From positions 742,691 to 796,059 of the forward strand of contig NZ_SNYF01000005.1 in the NCBI RefSeq assembly GCF_004362805.1: a DNA stretch of 53,369 nt. Direction: 5' to 3'. The stretch is from Algoriphagus boseongensis. GTDB taxonomy: Bacteria; Bacteroidota; Bacteroidia; Cytophagales; Cyclobacteriaceae. Positions 42,508 through 50,932 of this stretch are shown piece after piece. A model generated the notes under the pieces. It ran no database searches, was not told where the DNA came from, and saw only the letters and a list, made by a program, of their open reading frames with translations. Numbering within the stretch: the stretch's first letter is position 1; every line of letters starts with the position of its first letter. A program made the translations under genes and the position numbers.

Positions 42508-43770
42508 ATGAAAAAGAACTTCTTGACTTACTCCATTATTGGGGCGATGCTGCTTGGTGTAGCTGTGGGCTATTTCATTCATTCTACCGGACAACAGGAG
42601 TATATAACCACCTATTCAGGGAATATCAAATTACTGGCCACCATCTTTATCAGATTGGTTCAGATGATTATTGCTCCTTTGGTTTTCAGCACCTTGGTGG
42701 TGGGTATCGCTAAGCTAGGAGATGTAAAGGCAGTGAGCAGATTGGGTGGAAAATCTATGCTTTGGTTTTTTACCGCTTCCTTAATTTCCCTTTTGATAGG
42801 TTTGGTAATGGTCAATTATTTTGAACCAGGCGTGGGAATGAATCTGGCCGTTGCTGATTCTTCAGGTGTGGCTGATGTTACAGGTAAGACTCAAAGTTTT
42901 TCCCTTCAAAACTTTGTGGAGCATATCGTTCCCAAAAGTGTATTTGAGGCCATGGCGACCAATGAGATCTTGCAATTGGTGGTATTTTCCATCTTCTTTG
43001 GAATAGCGCTCTCAGGCATGGGACAATATGGCTATCCTTTGATCAAGGCTTTGGATGTGGTGGCTCATGTGGTTTTGAAAATGGTGGGTTATGTGATGAT
43101 GACAGCTCCCTTAGGCGTATTTGGAGCCATATCAGCAGTGATTGCTACCCGAGGCTTGGATATTCTGCTTACCTATGCGCGTTATTTTGGGGCATTTATA
43201 GCAGGAATTGGAGCTTTGTGGGTGGTCTTGATGGCTGTTGGGTATTTGGTATTGGGTAAAAGGTTATGGGAATTACTTCAGCGTCTCTTCGGCTCCATGG
43301 TCATTGCATTCAGTACTACCAGTTCGGAAGCTGTTTTCCCAAAGCTTACTGAAGAACTCAAACGTTTTGGTTGCAACGAGCGAATCGTGTCTTTTATCCT
43401 TCCTTTAGGCTATTCCTTCAATCTTGACGGAAGCATGATGTACATGACTTTCGCCAGCATTTTTATTGCCCAAGTTTATGGGATTGAACTTGATTTAGGA
43501 ACACAGTTGACCATGCTTTTGGTATTGATGTTAAGCAGTAAAGGAGTGGCTGGAGTTCCCAGAGCCAGTTTGGTTGTGGTCGCTGCTACCTGTGGCATGT
43601 TTGATATTCCGGTAGAAGGAATCGCTTTGATTCTACCTATCGATCACTTTTGTGATATGTTCCGGAGTGCTACCAATGTTTTGGGTAATGGTTTAGCGAC
43701 AACGGCTGTAAGTAAGTGGGAGGGAGAGCTGGCTGAGCCTAGAGAAAAAGTGGTTGCTGAAGTAGTTTAA
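42508..43770 (+). CDS. Dicarboxylate/amino acid:cation symporter (DAACS family)
   Basis: A 420-residue transporter from ATG 42508 (MKKNFLTYSIIGAMLLGVAV); a TTG at 42451 in frame adds 19 unconserved residues. It shows the GltPh-type core: RLVQMIIAPLVFSTLVVGIA, the HP1 serine-rich loop FSTTSSEAVFPKL, PLGYSFNLDGSMMYMTFASI and KGVAGVPRASLVVVAATCGM, then LILPIDHFCDMFRSATNVLG. Such proteins import glutamate, aspartate or C4-dicarboxylates with Na+ or H+. It is separated by about 200 bp from the Rieske gene, enough for its own promoter. Confidence 0.93.
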   Translation: MKKNFLTYSIIGAMLLGVAVGYFIHSTGQQEYITTYSGNIKLLATIFIRLVQMIIAPLVFSTLVVGIAKLGDVKAVSRLGGKSMLWFFTASLISLLIGLVMVNYFEPGVGMNLAVADSSGVADVTGKTQSFSLQNFVEHIVPKSVFEAMATNEILQLVVFSIFFGIALSGMGQYGYPLIKALDVVAHVVLKMVGYVMMTAPLGVFGAISAVIATRGLDILLTYARYFGAFIAGIGALWVVLMAVGYLVLGKRLWELLQRLFGSMVIAFSTTSSEAVFPKLTEELKRFGCNERIVSFILPLGYSFNLDGSMMYMTFASIFIAQVYGIELDLGTQLTMLLVLMLSSKGVAGVPRASLVVVAATCGMFDIPVEGIALILPIDHFCDMFRSATNVLGNGLATTAVSKWEGELAEPREKVVAEVV

Positions 43771-43835
43771 TACTTCAGCTGAGAAATCATGAAGGTCTGA
43801 GTATTTGAATTTATTGAGGGCAGAAACCTTTTTAT

Positions 43836-44801
43836 TTATTTCAATAAAGCTCTAGCGACTATTTCCTGAAAGGTTTCCAATTGGTTCATTCGATCTTTGC
43901 TAGTAACCGGATCGGCCCTAAACTCAAGCCGGGTAAATACATGAAGTTTCGAATCCACCATTTTAATTTTCACCTGATTGTTTGGACTTATCCCTTTTGA
44001 AATAAGCACTGCGCTTGCCGGGTCTGCACTTGAGTCCTCAGTGGACTTATAAACGCTTAAAAAAGTATTACTTGGAAGGGTAATGCCTTTTTGAAGGTTT
44101 AATCGAACTTTCTTGATTAATTCCTGAAGTTCCTGAAGAGTCTCTTGAGGTCTATAGGTATACCAGTATTTGGATTCACCAGCTGTGTTTTCCGTTTCGG
44201 TATAACCAACTAAAGGACCTAAAACCCCAATCAAAGGAAGAAGTTTATCAGATGGCAAAACTATAGGATCAACGAGTGTGATGCTTTTGGGAGTGATTTT
44301 ATTTTTGAAATATCCAGAAGAGATGGCTTCTAAAATCAATGCACCTCCGGTCGATGAACCTACCAAATGTAAATTTGTATAGCCTGCCTCTAAAAGCGCT
44401 TCATATTCATCAAAAATCGCCTTTTGCCAATCCTGCCAACTGGCTGATTTAAAATCCTCATAACTTCTTCCATGTCCTCCCAATAATACTCTGGATGTGT
44501 AGTATTCTTGAGTTCCATCTGACCAATCAACAAATTCCTCCCATTCAAAGGTAGTCGCGCTGTACCCGTGGCAAAGTATAAAAACCGGACGAGTAGCCTC
44601 TTCAGAAGTTGGATTTGGATTTCGTAAAGAAGTCAAATAAGTTTCAGGAGAAAGTAAGGCTGGATCAACCAGTATTTTTCCATCCAGAAGATCATCTGAA
44701 ATCTCAGAAGGATCTCCACAAGAACCCAACATTAAGCTAAGGCTTAGTCCAATTCCACATAGAACAATTGACCTTTTTCGGAAGTAGGAGAAGGATTTCA
44801 T
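43836..44801 (-). CDS. Alpha/beta hydrolase lipoprotein
   Basis: A 321-residue lipoprotein (LMLGSC, Cys28). It has the alpha/beta hydrolase core: LCHGYSATTFEWEEF (oxyanion region), LLGGHGRSYEDFKSASWQDW, the nucleophile elbow HLVGSSTGGALI with Ser150, and ITLVDPIVLPSD. A candidate catalytic His is in MVDSKLHVFTRLE. It is likely an envelope esterase or lipase; the substrate is unknown. Its start overlaps the stop of the outer-membrane gene upstream by 4 bp, so the two work as a pair. Confidence 0.87.
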   Translation of the reverse strand: MKSFSYFRKRSIVLCGIGLSLSLMLGSCGDPSEISDDLLDGKILVDPALLSPETYLTSLRNPNPTSEEATRPVFILCHGYSATTFEWEEFVDWSDGTQEYYTSRVLLGGHGRSYEDFKSASWQDWQKAIFDEYEALLEAGYTNLHLVGSSTGGALILEAISSGYFKNKITPKSITLVDPIVLPSDKLLPLIGVLGPLVGYTETENTAGESKYWYTYRPQETLQELQELIKKVRLNLQKGITLPSNTFLSVYKSTEDSSADPASAVLISKGISPNNQVKIKMVDSKLHVFTRLEFRADPVTSKDRMNQLETFQEIVARALLK

Positions 44802-45343
44802 TTTAGTGGATAAAAGAAATTGAGCTGAGCAAATGTTGGATAAAGAGTTCCGGGACCCTTATCACCATTTCCAGAAATAAAATTATATCCTAGACTGAGG
44901 TTGATTTTCAAGGGAATCGCAGTTGCATATTCTAATCCGGCAGTGGCATAAAGCAAGGGAGAACCATGATCGAGAACTTCAAAGTCATTAGATTCATAAT
45001 CTGCGTTGAAATATCCCGTTCCAAGACTGAATACCGGTCGGAGTTTATGCTCTTTTTTCAGGTAGTAAGCTAGCCATAGTTGGTAATTGTCCTGACGGAT
45101 AGCATTAGAACCTATTGCTGACCCAAGTCTGCTTGTGGTATAGCCTATTCCCAAAGCCAACCTTTCAGGAGCAAATCTTTCAAAAGAGAACTTGGCTACA
45201 GGACCATTTTCAAAATATAAACCGAAAGCTTTTTGACTTCTTAGACCAAGGTCTATTTGAGTCTGGGCACTTGATACTTTTGGAAAAATCAAAAGGATCA
45301 AGCCCATTAAAGGAGCGAGGTACTTAAGTTTTTTGTGTACCAT
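44798..45343 (-). CDS. Predicted outer-membrane protein paired with the hydrolase
   Basis: A 181-residue protein with a signal peptide (LAPLMGLILLIFPKVSSAQT). The rest has the strand-turn pattern of a small outer-membrane barrel, e.g. IDLGLRSQKAFGLYFENGPV, LALGIGYTTSRLG, PVFSLGTGYFNADYES and LKINLSLGYNFISGNG, ending LNFFYPLK. No family name is recognised. The 4-bp overlap with the downstream lipoprotein hydrolase suggests a shared function at the outer membrane. Confidence 0.78.
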   Translation of the reverse strand: MVHKKLKYLAPLMGLILLIFPKVSSAQTQIDLGLRSQKAFGLYFENGPVAKFSFERFAPERLALGIGYTTSRLGSAIGSNAIRQDNYQLWLAYYLKKEHKLRPVFSLGTGYFNADYESNDFEVLDHGSPLLYATAGLEYATAIPLKINLSLGYNFISGNGDKGPGTLYPTFAQLNFFYPLK

Positions 45344-45505
45344 GATTTCCTGAAGTTTTGGGGATAAACTTGTTGAATCAGGGAATTATTTCTTAAAAGG
45401 AAGTTAAGGATTAAAAAGGAGGATTCCTTGAGTTTTGATTAAAGGGTAGTTATTGGTTAATTTTTTGAAATTGGTAGAATTTTTCAGGTAATTATTTTGA
45501 TTGGT

Positions 45506-45922
45506 TTAGAATACTAAGCCAGAACCTCCAATAGAGAAGGATAACCCATCCATTGCCATCCATACCAACAATGCAGTTCCTGCTCCAGCTGCAAAAATTG
45601 TAATCGGAACATCCAACTTTGAAATTTTGATTTCATTGATATCCTGAAGCGGAATTTTTGTTGGGAATTTGTTCTTGGGCATGTTGTAATTTGCATACAA
45701 AGTGTCTTGGGATACATACTGATACTTCACGCCAATTGCTTTTCCTGAAATTGATTTTACTTGAATTTTTGCTCCCTCTTCAATTTGACGTAGCTGTTGG
45801 TTGAGAATTAGAATCCTTTCTTCTTCAGAAATGTCTTCCAATATGTTTTTTGATAAAGGCTTGTTGGAATAGCATGAGGTAAGTATTGCTATAAGGAAAA
45901 TTAGTAGATAACAAGATTTCAT
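45506..45922 (-). CDS. Small lipoprotein of unknown function
   Basis: A 138-residue lipoprotein (AILTSC, Cys17). The middle (GAKIQVKSISGKAIGVKYQY to NMPKNKFPTKIPLQDINEIK) looks like a short beta-rich region that sets out a 'how strongly does this property depend on X' barrel typical of Bacteroidota lipoproteins annotated hypothetical. The C-terminus has one hydrophobic segment (IFAAGAGTALLVWMAMDG then LSFSIGGSGLVF), possibly a membrane anchor. I do not recognise a family. Confidence 0.75.
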   Translation of the reverse strand: MKSCYLLIFLIAILTSCYSNKPLSKNILEDISEEERILILNQQLRQIEEGAKIQVKSISGKAIGVKYQYVSQDTLYANYNMPKNKFPTKIPLQDINEIKISKLDVPITIFAAGAGTALLVWMAMDGLSFSIGGSGLVF

Positions 45923-46055
45923 GGCTCAATTGGGTTTTGATTCGAAATCAAGGTATCCCCATTTGGGATTGATTGAGAATTGAATAATTATATCAGCTCC
46001 TCTTTAATTATTGGACTTTAATAATTTGGAGATAAATCCGATTAGGATTATTGAA

Positions 46056-46811
46056 TTACCATAAAAAAGGAATCACAATCTTTCTCTCTTTAGGGTATTC
46101 GGGAAATTTCTCCAAATACCATCGATGGTGTGCCCAAGCTCGTGGAAGAAGATTTGCAGCTGACCAAATAAAAAAGGAAAGGGAGGCCAAATTCCAGCTC
46201 AAAAGGGCAAATCCTGCCCATTCCAAAAGTTCTCCGGTAAAATTCGGACAAGTCACCCATTCGAAAAGTCCTCCTTTGGGAATTTTATATCCTGTTTCAC
46301 CTGGCTTCCTCAAACTAATCAGGGTATTATCAGATCGGATGTTTAGTATCATCCCCACAAAAAACAGGGCTAAACCCAAGAGAAATCTGCCATCTGTAAG
46401 CCAGGAATCAGGGAACATTTCTCCATGCCATCCCAAAACGTACCCGATCAAACTCACATTGACCAGCTGAAAGCCAAATGCACTAAAGACAATTGCCATA
46501 GGCATTTTCTTACCGGCTGTTCGTGTGCGAAAAGGAAAGATTAAGGTTCGATGAATGTAATGAAATTCAAAAAGTCCGAAGATGATCCAAACCGTGCTTG
46601 TTTTCTCTCCTGGACCCAAAATCACCAAAAGAGCCATCAACCAAATTGAGGGAGACTCCATCACTATCCATCCCAATCGATTAGGAATCAGTTTTCCAAA
46701 ACCCTTTTGAGTGTGTCTACCAAAAGGGGCCACCCTTTTGAAAAGAATCACAAAGGTTACAAGCGCAATTAAAATCCAGATTGCAATAAGAGTATAGTAC
46801 CATTTGGGCAT
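46056..46811 (-). CDS. Steroid 5-alpha-reductase-like (DUF1295/ICMT-fold) membrane enzyme
   Basis: A 251-residue multi-helix membrane protein from ATG 46811 (MPKWYYTLIAIWILIALVTF); the in-frame Met at 46868 adds a poor extension. The C-terminal half carries the conserved steroid 5-alpha-reductase pattern: NIRSDNTLISLRKPGETGYK, IPKGGLFEWVTCPNFTGELL then EWAGFALLSWN, and AHHRWYLEKFPEYPKERK. The family reduces the C4-C5 double bond of 3-oxo steroids or related polyprenoids with NADPH. A bacterial substrate may be a sterol or a polyprenol; nothing nearby decides this. Confidence 0.88.
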   Translation of the reverse strand: MPKWYYTLIAIWILIALVTFVILFKRVAPFGRHTQKGFGKLIPNRLGWIVMESPSIWLMALLVILGPGEKTSTVWIIFGLFEFHYIHRTLIFPFRTRTAGKKMPMAIVFSAFGFQLVNVSLIGYVLGWHGEMFPDSWLTDGRFLLGLALFFVGMILNIRSDNTLISLRKPGETGYKIPKGGLFEWVTCPNFTGELLEWAGFALLSWNLASLSFFIWSAANLLPRAWAHHRWYLEKFPEYPKERKIVIPFLW

Positions 46812-46908
46812 GGGGTAAAGATATTTGGAAAAAAGGATTTTTGCCTTTTCCAAAATGCATGCTTGCAATACACCAATTCCAAAAAATTAATTATCCAAGA
46901 AATGTCTA

Positions 46909-47649
46909 CTAGTTACCTAATCCTAAGGCTTTCATTCCTGCCTGAAAAACCCTTTTGGAATAATTGGTAAGGAAGTGAAAATAGAATTTTTGGTAGTGGG
47001 GAGTTTGAAGAAGATGCTTTCTGGATTGATAGATCTTTCTGGTGTTCTTCAGAATTTTTACGTTTCTGTTAGCTTCAGAATTTCCGCAAACATGGACGAA
47101 TAAGGCTCCGGAAGTGTCGTGTTTTCCTAAGATACAATTGAGGTAATAGGGGTCATGGACGATTATCTTTTCCTTATACTTTGGAATGATATGTTCTGCT
47201 ACAATTTTCTGCTCAAAAGGAAAAGGACAATCATGTCTCATATCATGAATTTCCTGTTCCCAATGAATAGCGGATCGGTGAACCAATTTCACGCCAGTAT
47301 TTACTGGAAAGCCTTTTGGTCGTTCATGAAATAAATGGTAAAGAATGTTAGGATCACTGAGGTCTATAAATTCCTCAATTCTCCTGTCCATGAATTGTAC
47401 ATATATGTCTGTGTCCAGCCATATGTACCATTCAGCATCTGGGTATTTTTCACTTGCCTTTAATAGAAGTAAACATCTTCTGAAGTGTAATTCAGAAACC
47501 TTACTCGGTACCGGAGTTTCGGCATCATAATACAGGTCATAACCGTGGGTTTTGGCGTACTCTTCAAGACTCAATCGGGTAAGTTCGGCAAAAAGCACCC
47601 CGCTGGGATAATGCCCGGAAACAAGACAGATCTTTCTTTTATCACTCAT
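46909..47649 (-). CDS. GT34-like galactosyl/mannosyltransferase family protein
   Basis: A 246-residue protein from ATG 47649 (MSDKRKICLVSGHYPSG). It has a Rossmann GT-A-like core with the nucleotide-sugar DxD motif Asp79-Thr-Asp81 in WYIWLDTDIYVQF, an N-terminal LSLEEYAKTHGYDLYYD segment and NTGVKLVHRSAIHW, typical of the GMA12/MNN10 (GT34) family that transfers galactose or mannose. It has no signal peptide, so it acts on a cytosolic acceptor or lipid carrier. It stands alone, and no capsule or LPS cluster surrounds it. Confidence 0.8.
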   Translation of the reverse strand: MSDKRKICLVSGHYPSGVLFAELTRLSLEEYAKTHGYDLYYDAETPVPSKVSELHFRRCLLLLKASEKYPDAEWYIWLDTDIYVQFMDRRIEEFIDLSDPNILYHLFHERPKGFPVNTGVKLVHRSAIHWEQEIHDMRHDCPFPFEQKIVAEHIIPKYKEKIIVHDPYYLNCILGKHDTSGALFVHVCGNSEANRNVKILKNTRKIYQSRKHLLQTPHYQKFYFHFLTNYSKRVFQAGMKALGLGN

Positions 47650-47673
47650 GGAAATCCAACTTTCAAAACCCAA

Positions 47674-47995
47674 ACATACAGTTTTGTTTTTTTTCAGGGT
47701 TAATAAGCCTTTATTATTCTTCCTAAAAAACCTAAAATTTGAAGACGGTATAATCCTTTTACCTAGTTTAAATCTTCCTTTATTCTACCAAATGAATTAC
47801 CAAAGTGGATTAAAATAGACAGAATTTTAGGTCTATAAGGAAATTTCATGAGCTCATTTTACAAAATGTTTATTCTTAAAAATTACCAACTTTTAGGTAT
47901 TGTGGGTGAAAGGAAATGGGTAGAATATTGGGGTGAGAATTCTTTGGGCTTGGTAAAATGCCAATTCCAAGAATCAATCACTCAAATTAAGTCAA
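47674..47995. other. Intergenic region between divergent genes
   Basis: About 320 bp between the GT34-like gene and the lipoprotein at 47996. It is AT-rich; no gene, clear promoter box or stem-loop was recognised by eye. Promoters for both neighbours should lie here. Confidence 0.6.
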
Positions 47996-49123
47996 ATGAA
48001 AATTCAAAAAAATTGGATTAGTTCATCTTTTGGAAAGGCTAATTCCCTACTAGTTAGAAGCTTTTTATTTCTCTTTTTCTGCTTTCTTCTTCCAGGCTGT
48101 CAATTCCTCGAGACAAAGGTCAAAGAATTTCTATTAGAGTTCAATGCTGCGGATGGAACTATGAATCAGGTGATTGTAGATGGAACCCTGTTTATTGATG
48201 GGGTGACCACAGATGTCACGACCAAAGATATTCTTGATCTTTCTGTTTCTGACAAAGAGATTTTCATTACCATGGAATTTGGGAATGATATTTATTTTTT
48301 GGCGGTGCCTTCGGTAGAAAAAACATATGATTTGTTTGATGAATATGAGGGACAAGTTATGGCTTTCACCGGAGGAGGATATAGGACCCTAGGGGGTATT
48401 GGAAACTTGTCAAATTTTTCAGTCGAGGCCACAGATACCTATGAAGGATCTGGATCATTTGGAGTTACAGCTGTGGGAGAGATTCAACTTACGACCGGTG
48501 GGGCAATCAAGCAATTCTCTCTTCAAATGAATTTTGATTTTGACACCAGTCGCACTGGCGGAATCGCTGGAGGAGGGGGAAGTACCGGTGGTGGATCGGG
48601 ATCTACAGGTGGAACCGGTGGCTCAGGGGGTACTGGTACTTGTGTCAATGAAATCAAAGCTCCAAAATTGGTCGCTTATTGGGATCAAATCAAACCTGTT
48701 GCTCTAGCGACGGGTACCGGTAAAAGAATAGCAGCGAACCAAGTTTTTTCCGATTTAAAGGCCTCAGACGTGGGATTATTTATTGATGCGACATCAGGCG
48801 GTACGCGGTATGTCGTTCAGATTTTGTTTACCTCCGCTAATTTGGTTGCGAATAAAACCATCAACTTTCAAAATGGAGGTGCTGGAGCAGGGTTAACCAA
48901 TGCTGGAGCAATAGGAATACTTTATGCGAAGAATGGATCGGTATCCGATGATTGGAGGACCAACAGGGATTTTGGAAAGAACAAGAATATGGGAACGCTA
49001 ACCATCAAGACTGTTACCCCCAAAATTACCGGGACCTATTCCTTCAAAGCTTCGGGAGATGGATATCCCTCTCTTAATAATCAGTACGCTGAAGTAAGTG
49101 GATCTTTTTGTATAGATCCTTGA
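47996..49123 (+). CDS. Two-domain lipoprotein with Gly/Ser/Thr linker
   Basis: A 375-residue lipoprotein (LLPGC, Cys35; long basic N-terminal signal). A first beta-rich domain (about 45-185, with AADGTMNQVIVDGTLFIDGV and ITMEFGNDIYFLAVPS) is joined by a low-complexity linker of Gly, Ser and Thr (about 186-215) to a second beta-rich domain (about 217-375, KAPKLVAYWDQIKPVALATG, then NKTINFQNGGAGAGLTNAG to VSGSFCIDP). Both domains end in a GSF-type strand and might be weakly related. It resembles DUF6252-type surface lipoproteins of Bacteroidota, but I cannot assign it with confidence. Confidence 0.75.
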   Translation: MKIQKNWISSSFGKANSLLVRSFLFLFFCFLLPGCQFLETKVKEFLLEFNAADGTMNQVIVDGTLFIDGVTTDVTTKDILDLSVSDKEIFITMEFGNDIYFLAVPSVEKTYDLFDEYEGQVMAFTGGGYRTLGGIGNLSNFSVEATDTYEGSGSFGVTAVGEIQLTTGGAIKQFSLQMNFDFDTSRTGGIAGGGGSTGGGSGSTGGTGGSGGTGTCVNEIKAPKLVAYWDQIKPVALATGTGKRIAANQVFSDLKASDVGLFIDATSGGTRYVVQILFTSANLVANKTINFQNGGAGAGLTNAGAIGILYAKNGSVSDDWRTNRDFGKNKNMGTLTIKTVTPKITGTYSFKASGDGYPSLNNQYAEVSGSFCIDP

Positions 49124-49146
49124 TAGCTTTTTTGTCTACTTTTTCC

Positions 49147-49177
49147 AAAGCCCAAGTCCTTTGATTTGGGCTTTTTT
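49147..49177 (+). terminator. Rho-independent terminator of the two-domain lipoprotein
   Basis: AAAGCCCAA (49147-49155) pairs with TTGGGCTTT (49166-49174), followed by TTTT. It lies 24 bp after the stop at 49123. Confidence 0.88.
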
Positions 49178-49209
49178 GTTTTCTATTTCTGAGTAGACTT
49201 GTTAATTGA

Positions 49210-49245
49210 TTTAATCCCCCTTGCCCCCTTTATAAAGGGGGAGTT
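49210..49245. repeat. G/C-rich palindromic repeat, left copy
   Basis: TTTAATCCCCCTTG is followed by the perfect 18-bp palindrome CCCCCTTTATAAAGGGGG (49224-49241). It is homologous, in inverted orientation, to the copy at 49318-49352. Confidence 0.8.
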
Positions 49246-49317
49246 AGTAAGCAATCTCCTCCAAATTCTGAATTTCGGTTCGAGTTATTCAATTTGTTTT
49301 GAGGTTCAAAAAAGCAC

Positions 49318-49352
49318 AATTCCCCCTTAATAAGGGGGTGGGGGGATTTAAA
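49318..49352. repeat. G/C-rich palindromic repeat, right copy (inverted)
   Basis: The 17-bp near-palindrome CCCCCTTAATAAGGGGG (49322-49338) is followed by TGGGGGGATTTAAAG. Its reverse complement aligns over about 35 bp with the copy at 49210-49245. Together they form a REP-like or BIME-like pair between two genes, with no transposase between them. Confidence 0.8.
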
Positions 49353-49366
49353 GCATGAAAGTTGGT

Positions 49367-50887
49367 TTATTTCTCTACCGAAGGCTTAAGCGTACTCCCT
49401 GGCTTCCAGGCAGGCGCTATCTCACTGTTAGCCACTCGCTCTACCAATCCATAGAAAAACGTATTAAACTTGGCTGCAGCTTCCCAATCAATTTTTTGCT
49501 TGAGATCATCCTTTGGGGTATGATAACCCTCTCGATACCATTGACGATAGATCTTTTCACTTTCACTTCCGGGTTCGTAGCCAAAGACAAAATTGATCGC
49601 TGGAATTCCTGCTTGGATAAAGTTCCAATGGTCTGAACGCCGAATCAGGTTTCGGGAAGGTTCTGGGTCATTCTGAACTCGGATCTGCATACTTGCGGCA
49701 ACAGCAGCGGCATCGTCTCCCAAGGTGGTTTCATCCAAAGCATGAACCGTCATAAGGTCCAGAGGAAAAATAGGCCGAAGCTGGTCCAAATTGATATTGG
49801 CAGCAATACTTTCTTTAGCAACAGGAAGGTTTTGAACCAGATATCTGGAGCCTAATAATCCTTTTTCTTCTCCAGTCACAATCGCAAAAATTATAGGACG
49901 CTTAAAACCCTTGCCATTCTGCCTTTTCGCCAATTGAACCAAAAGAGCGACATAGGCAGCATCATCCAGAGTTCCGTTGTACAGACTATCCCCGTCCACA
50001 GGTTCTCCGTACCCATAGCCATCCAAATGAGCAGTCAATACAATTGCCTGATTTGCCAGACTAGGATCAGTACCCTCCAAGCGAGCAAGGATATTTGGGG
50101 AAGTTAAAGTTCGGTCTGCCTTGGTAAAACTAGCCTTGAAGCTATCAGGAATCTCAAAGGTAGGCAAGGGCTTCCCCTGACTTCCTAACTCAATCAGTTC
50201 TGTGGCGTTTTGCTTACTTCCTTCAATCAGTTTACCCAATGCATCTGCATGAAGTCTGAAGTTTAGGAAAGAGCTTGGAGTAGAAGGGGATCCAGCCAAA
50301 CGAACGCTACGGCTATAGGCAAAAGGCCATCTTGGAGGTTCAATGGTGTAGCCCGGATCGGCAATCAGGATCATACCCAATGCTCCTGCCTCGCTTAAGG
50401 CTTTGAACCGGTCTTCATTGCTGGGAAGACCTTCCTTTTGGGAACCGTGGCAAATGACCAGTTTGTTTTTTACCTCTCCCAAACTGGCTGAGTCACAATA
50501 TCCGCAATAGATCATGGGGGCCTCAACGCTCTCAGAAACGCTTGTCGCCCCAGCATAGATGTCATGCAGGAATTTTAATTCTCTATCCCCAGCAAAGACG
50601 CTTGCCTGAATAATGGCTGTTTCTTCCATCGCCACCTCCTGATACCAGCCTCCATTTTCTCCCAAAGGTTGTAGGCCTGCTTCTGCAAAGGCTTTGGCAA
50701 CCACATCTGCTGCCCGGGCATATCCCGGTGAACCGGTATCCCGACCTTCCATTTCATCACTGGAAAGTGTAGTGGTAATGTCCCACCAGGATTGGGTGTC
50801 TTCGTCTAGTTGAGAGGAAGTTTCTTTTGGTTTTTCACAAGCTGTGAAAAGTAGAGCGAAAATTAGGATAGGGAAAAGCTGACGCAT
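49367..50887 (-). CDS. M28 family metallopeptidase lipoprotein
   Basis: A 506-residue lipoprotein (LLFTAC, Cys17). It has a PA-type inserted domain around 120-230 (GASTVSESVEAPMIYCGYCD, SNEDRFKALSEAGALGMILI) and the M28 di-zinc core: His and Asp in AHLDGYGYGEPVDG and YNGTLDDAAYVAL, the Glu pair in VTGEEKGLLGSRYLV, Asp in NINLDQLRPIFPLD and a C-terminal His in RRSDHWNFIQAGIPAINF. These match aminopeptidases and glutamate carboxypeptidase-like enzymes in the periplasm or outer membrane. It is transcribed toward the palindromic pair, 45 bp downstream of the deacylase gene's stop. Confidence 0.92.
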   Translation of the reverse strand: MRQLFPILIFALLFTACEKPKETSSQLDEDTQSWWDITTTLSSDEMEGRDTGSPGYARAADVVAKAFAEAGLQPLGENGGWYQEVAMEETAIIQASVFAGDRELKFLHDIYAGATSVSESVEAPMIYCGYCDSASLGEVKNKLVICHGSQKEGLPSNEDRFKALSEAGALGMILIADPGYTIEPPRWPFAYSRSVRLAGSPSTPSSFLNFRLHADALGKLIEGSKQNATELIELGSQGKPLPTFEIPDSFKASFTKADRTLTSPNILARLEGTDPSLANQAIVLTAHLDGYGYGEPVDGDSLYNGTLDDAAYVALLVQLAKRQNGKGFKRPIIFAIVTGEEKGLLGSRYLVQNLPVAKESIAANINLDQLRPIFPLDLMTVHALDETTLGDDAAAVAASMQIRVQNDPEPSRNLIRRSDHWNFIQAGIPAINFVFGYEPGSESEKIYRQWYREGYHTPKDDLKQKIDWEAAAKFNTFFYGLVERVANSEIAPAWKPGSTLKPSVEK

Positions 50888-50932
50888 AAGTTCTGGTTTG
50901 GTTGGATGATATAAAGTGTTTTTTGCAGGGGA

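Noticed and set aside
49210..49352. Insertion sequence bounded by inverted repeats
   Set aside because: Only 72 bp lie between the palindromes, there is no transposase frame and no visible target-site duplication.
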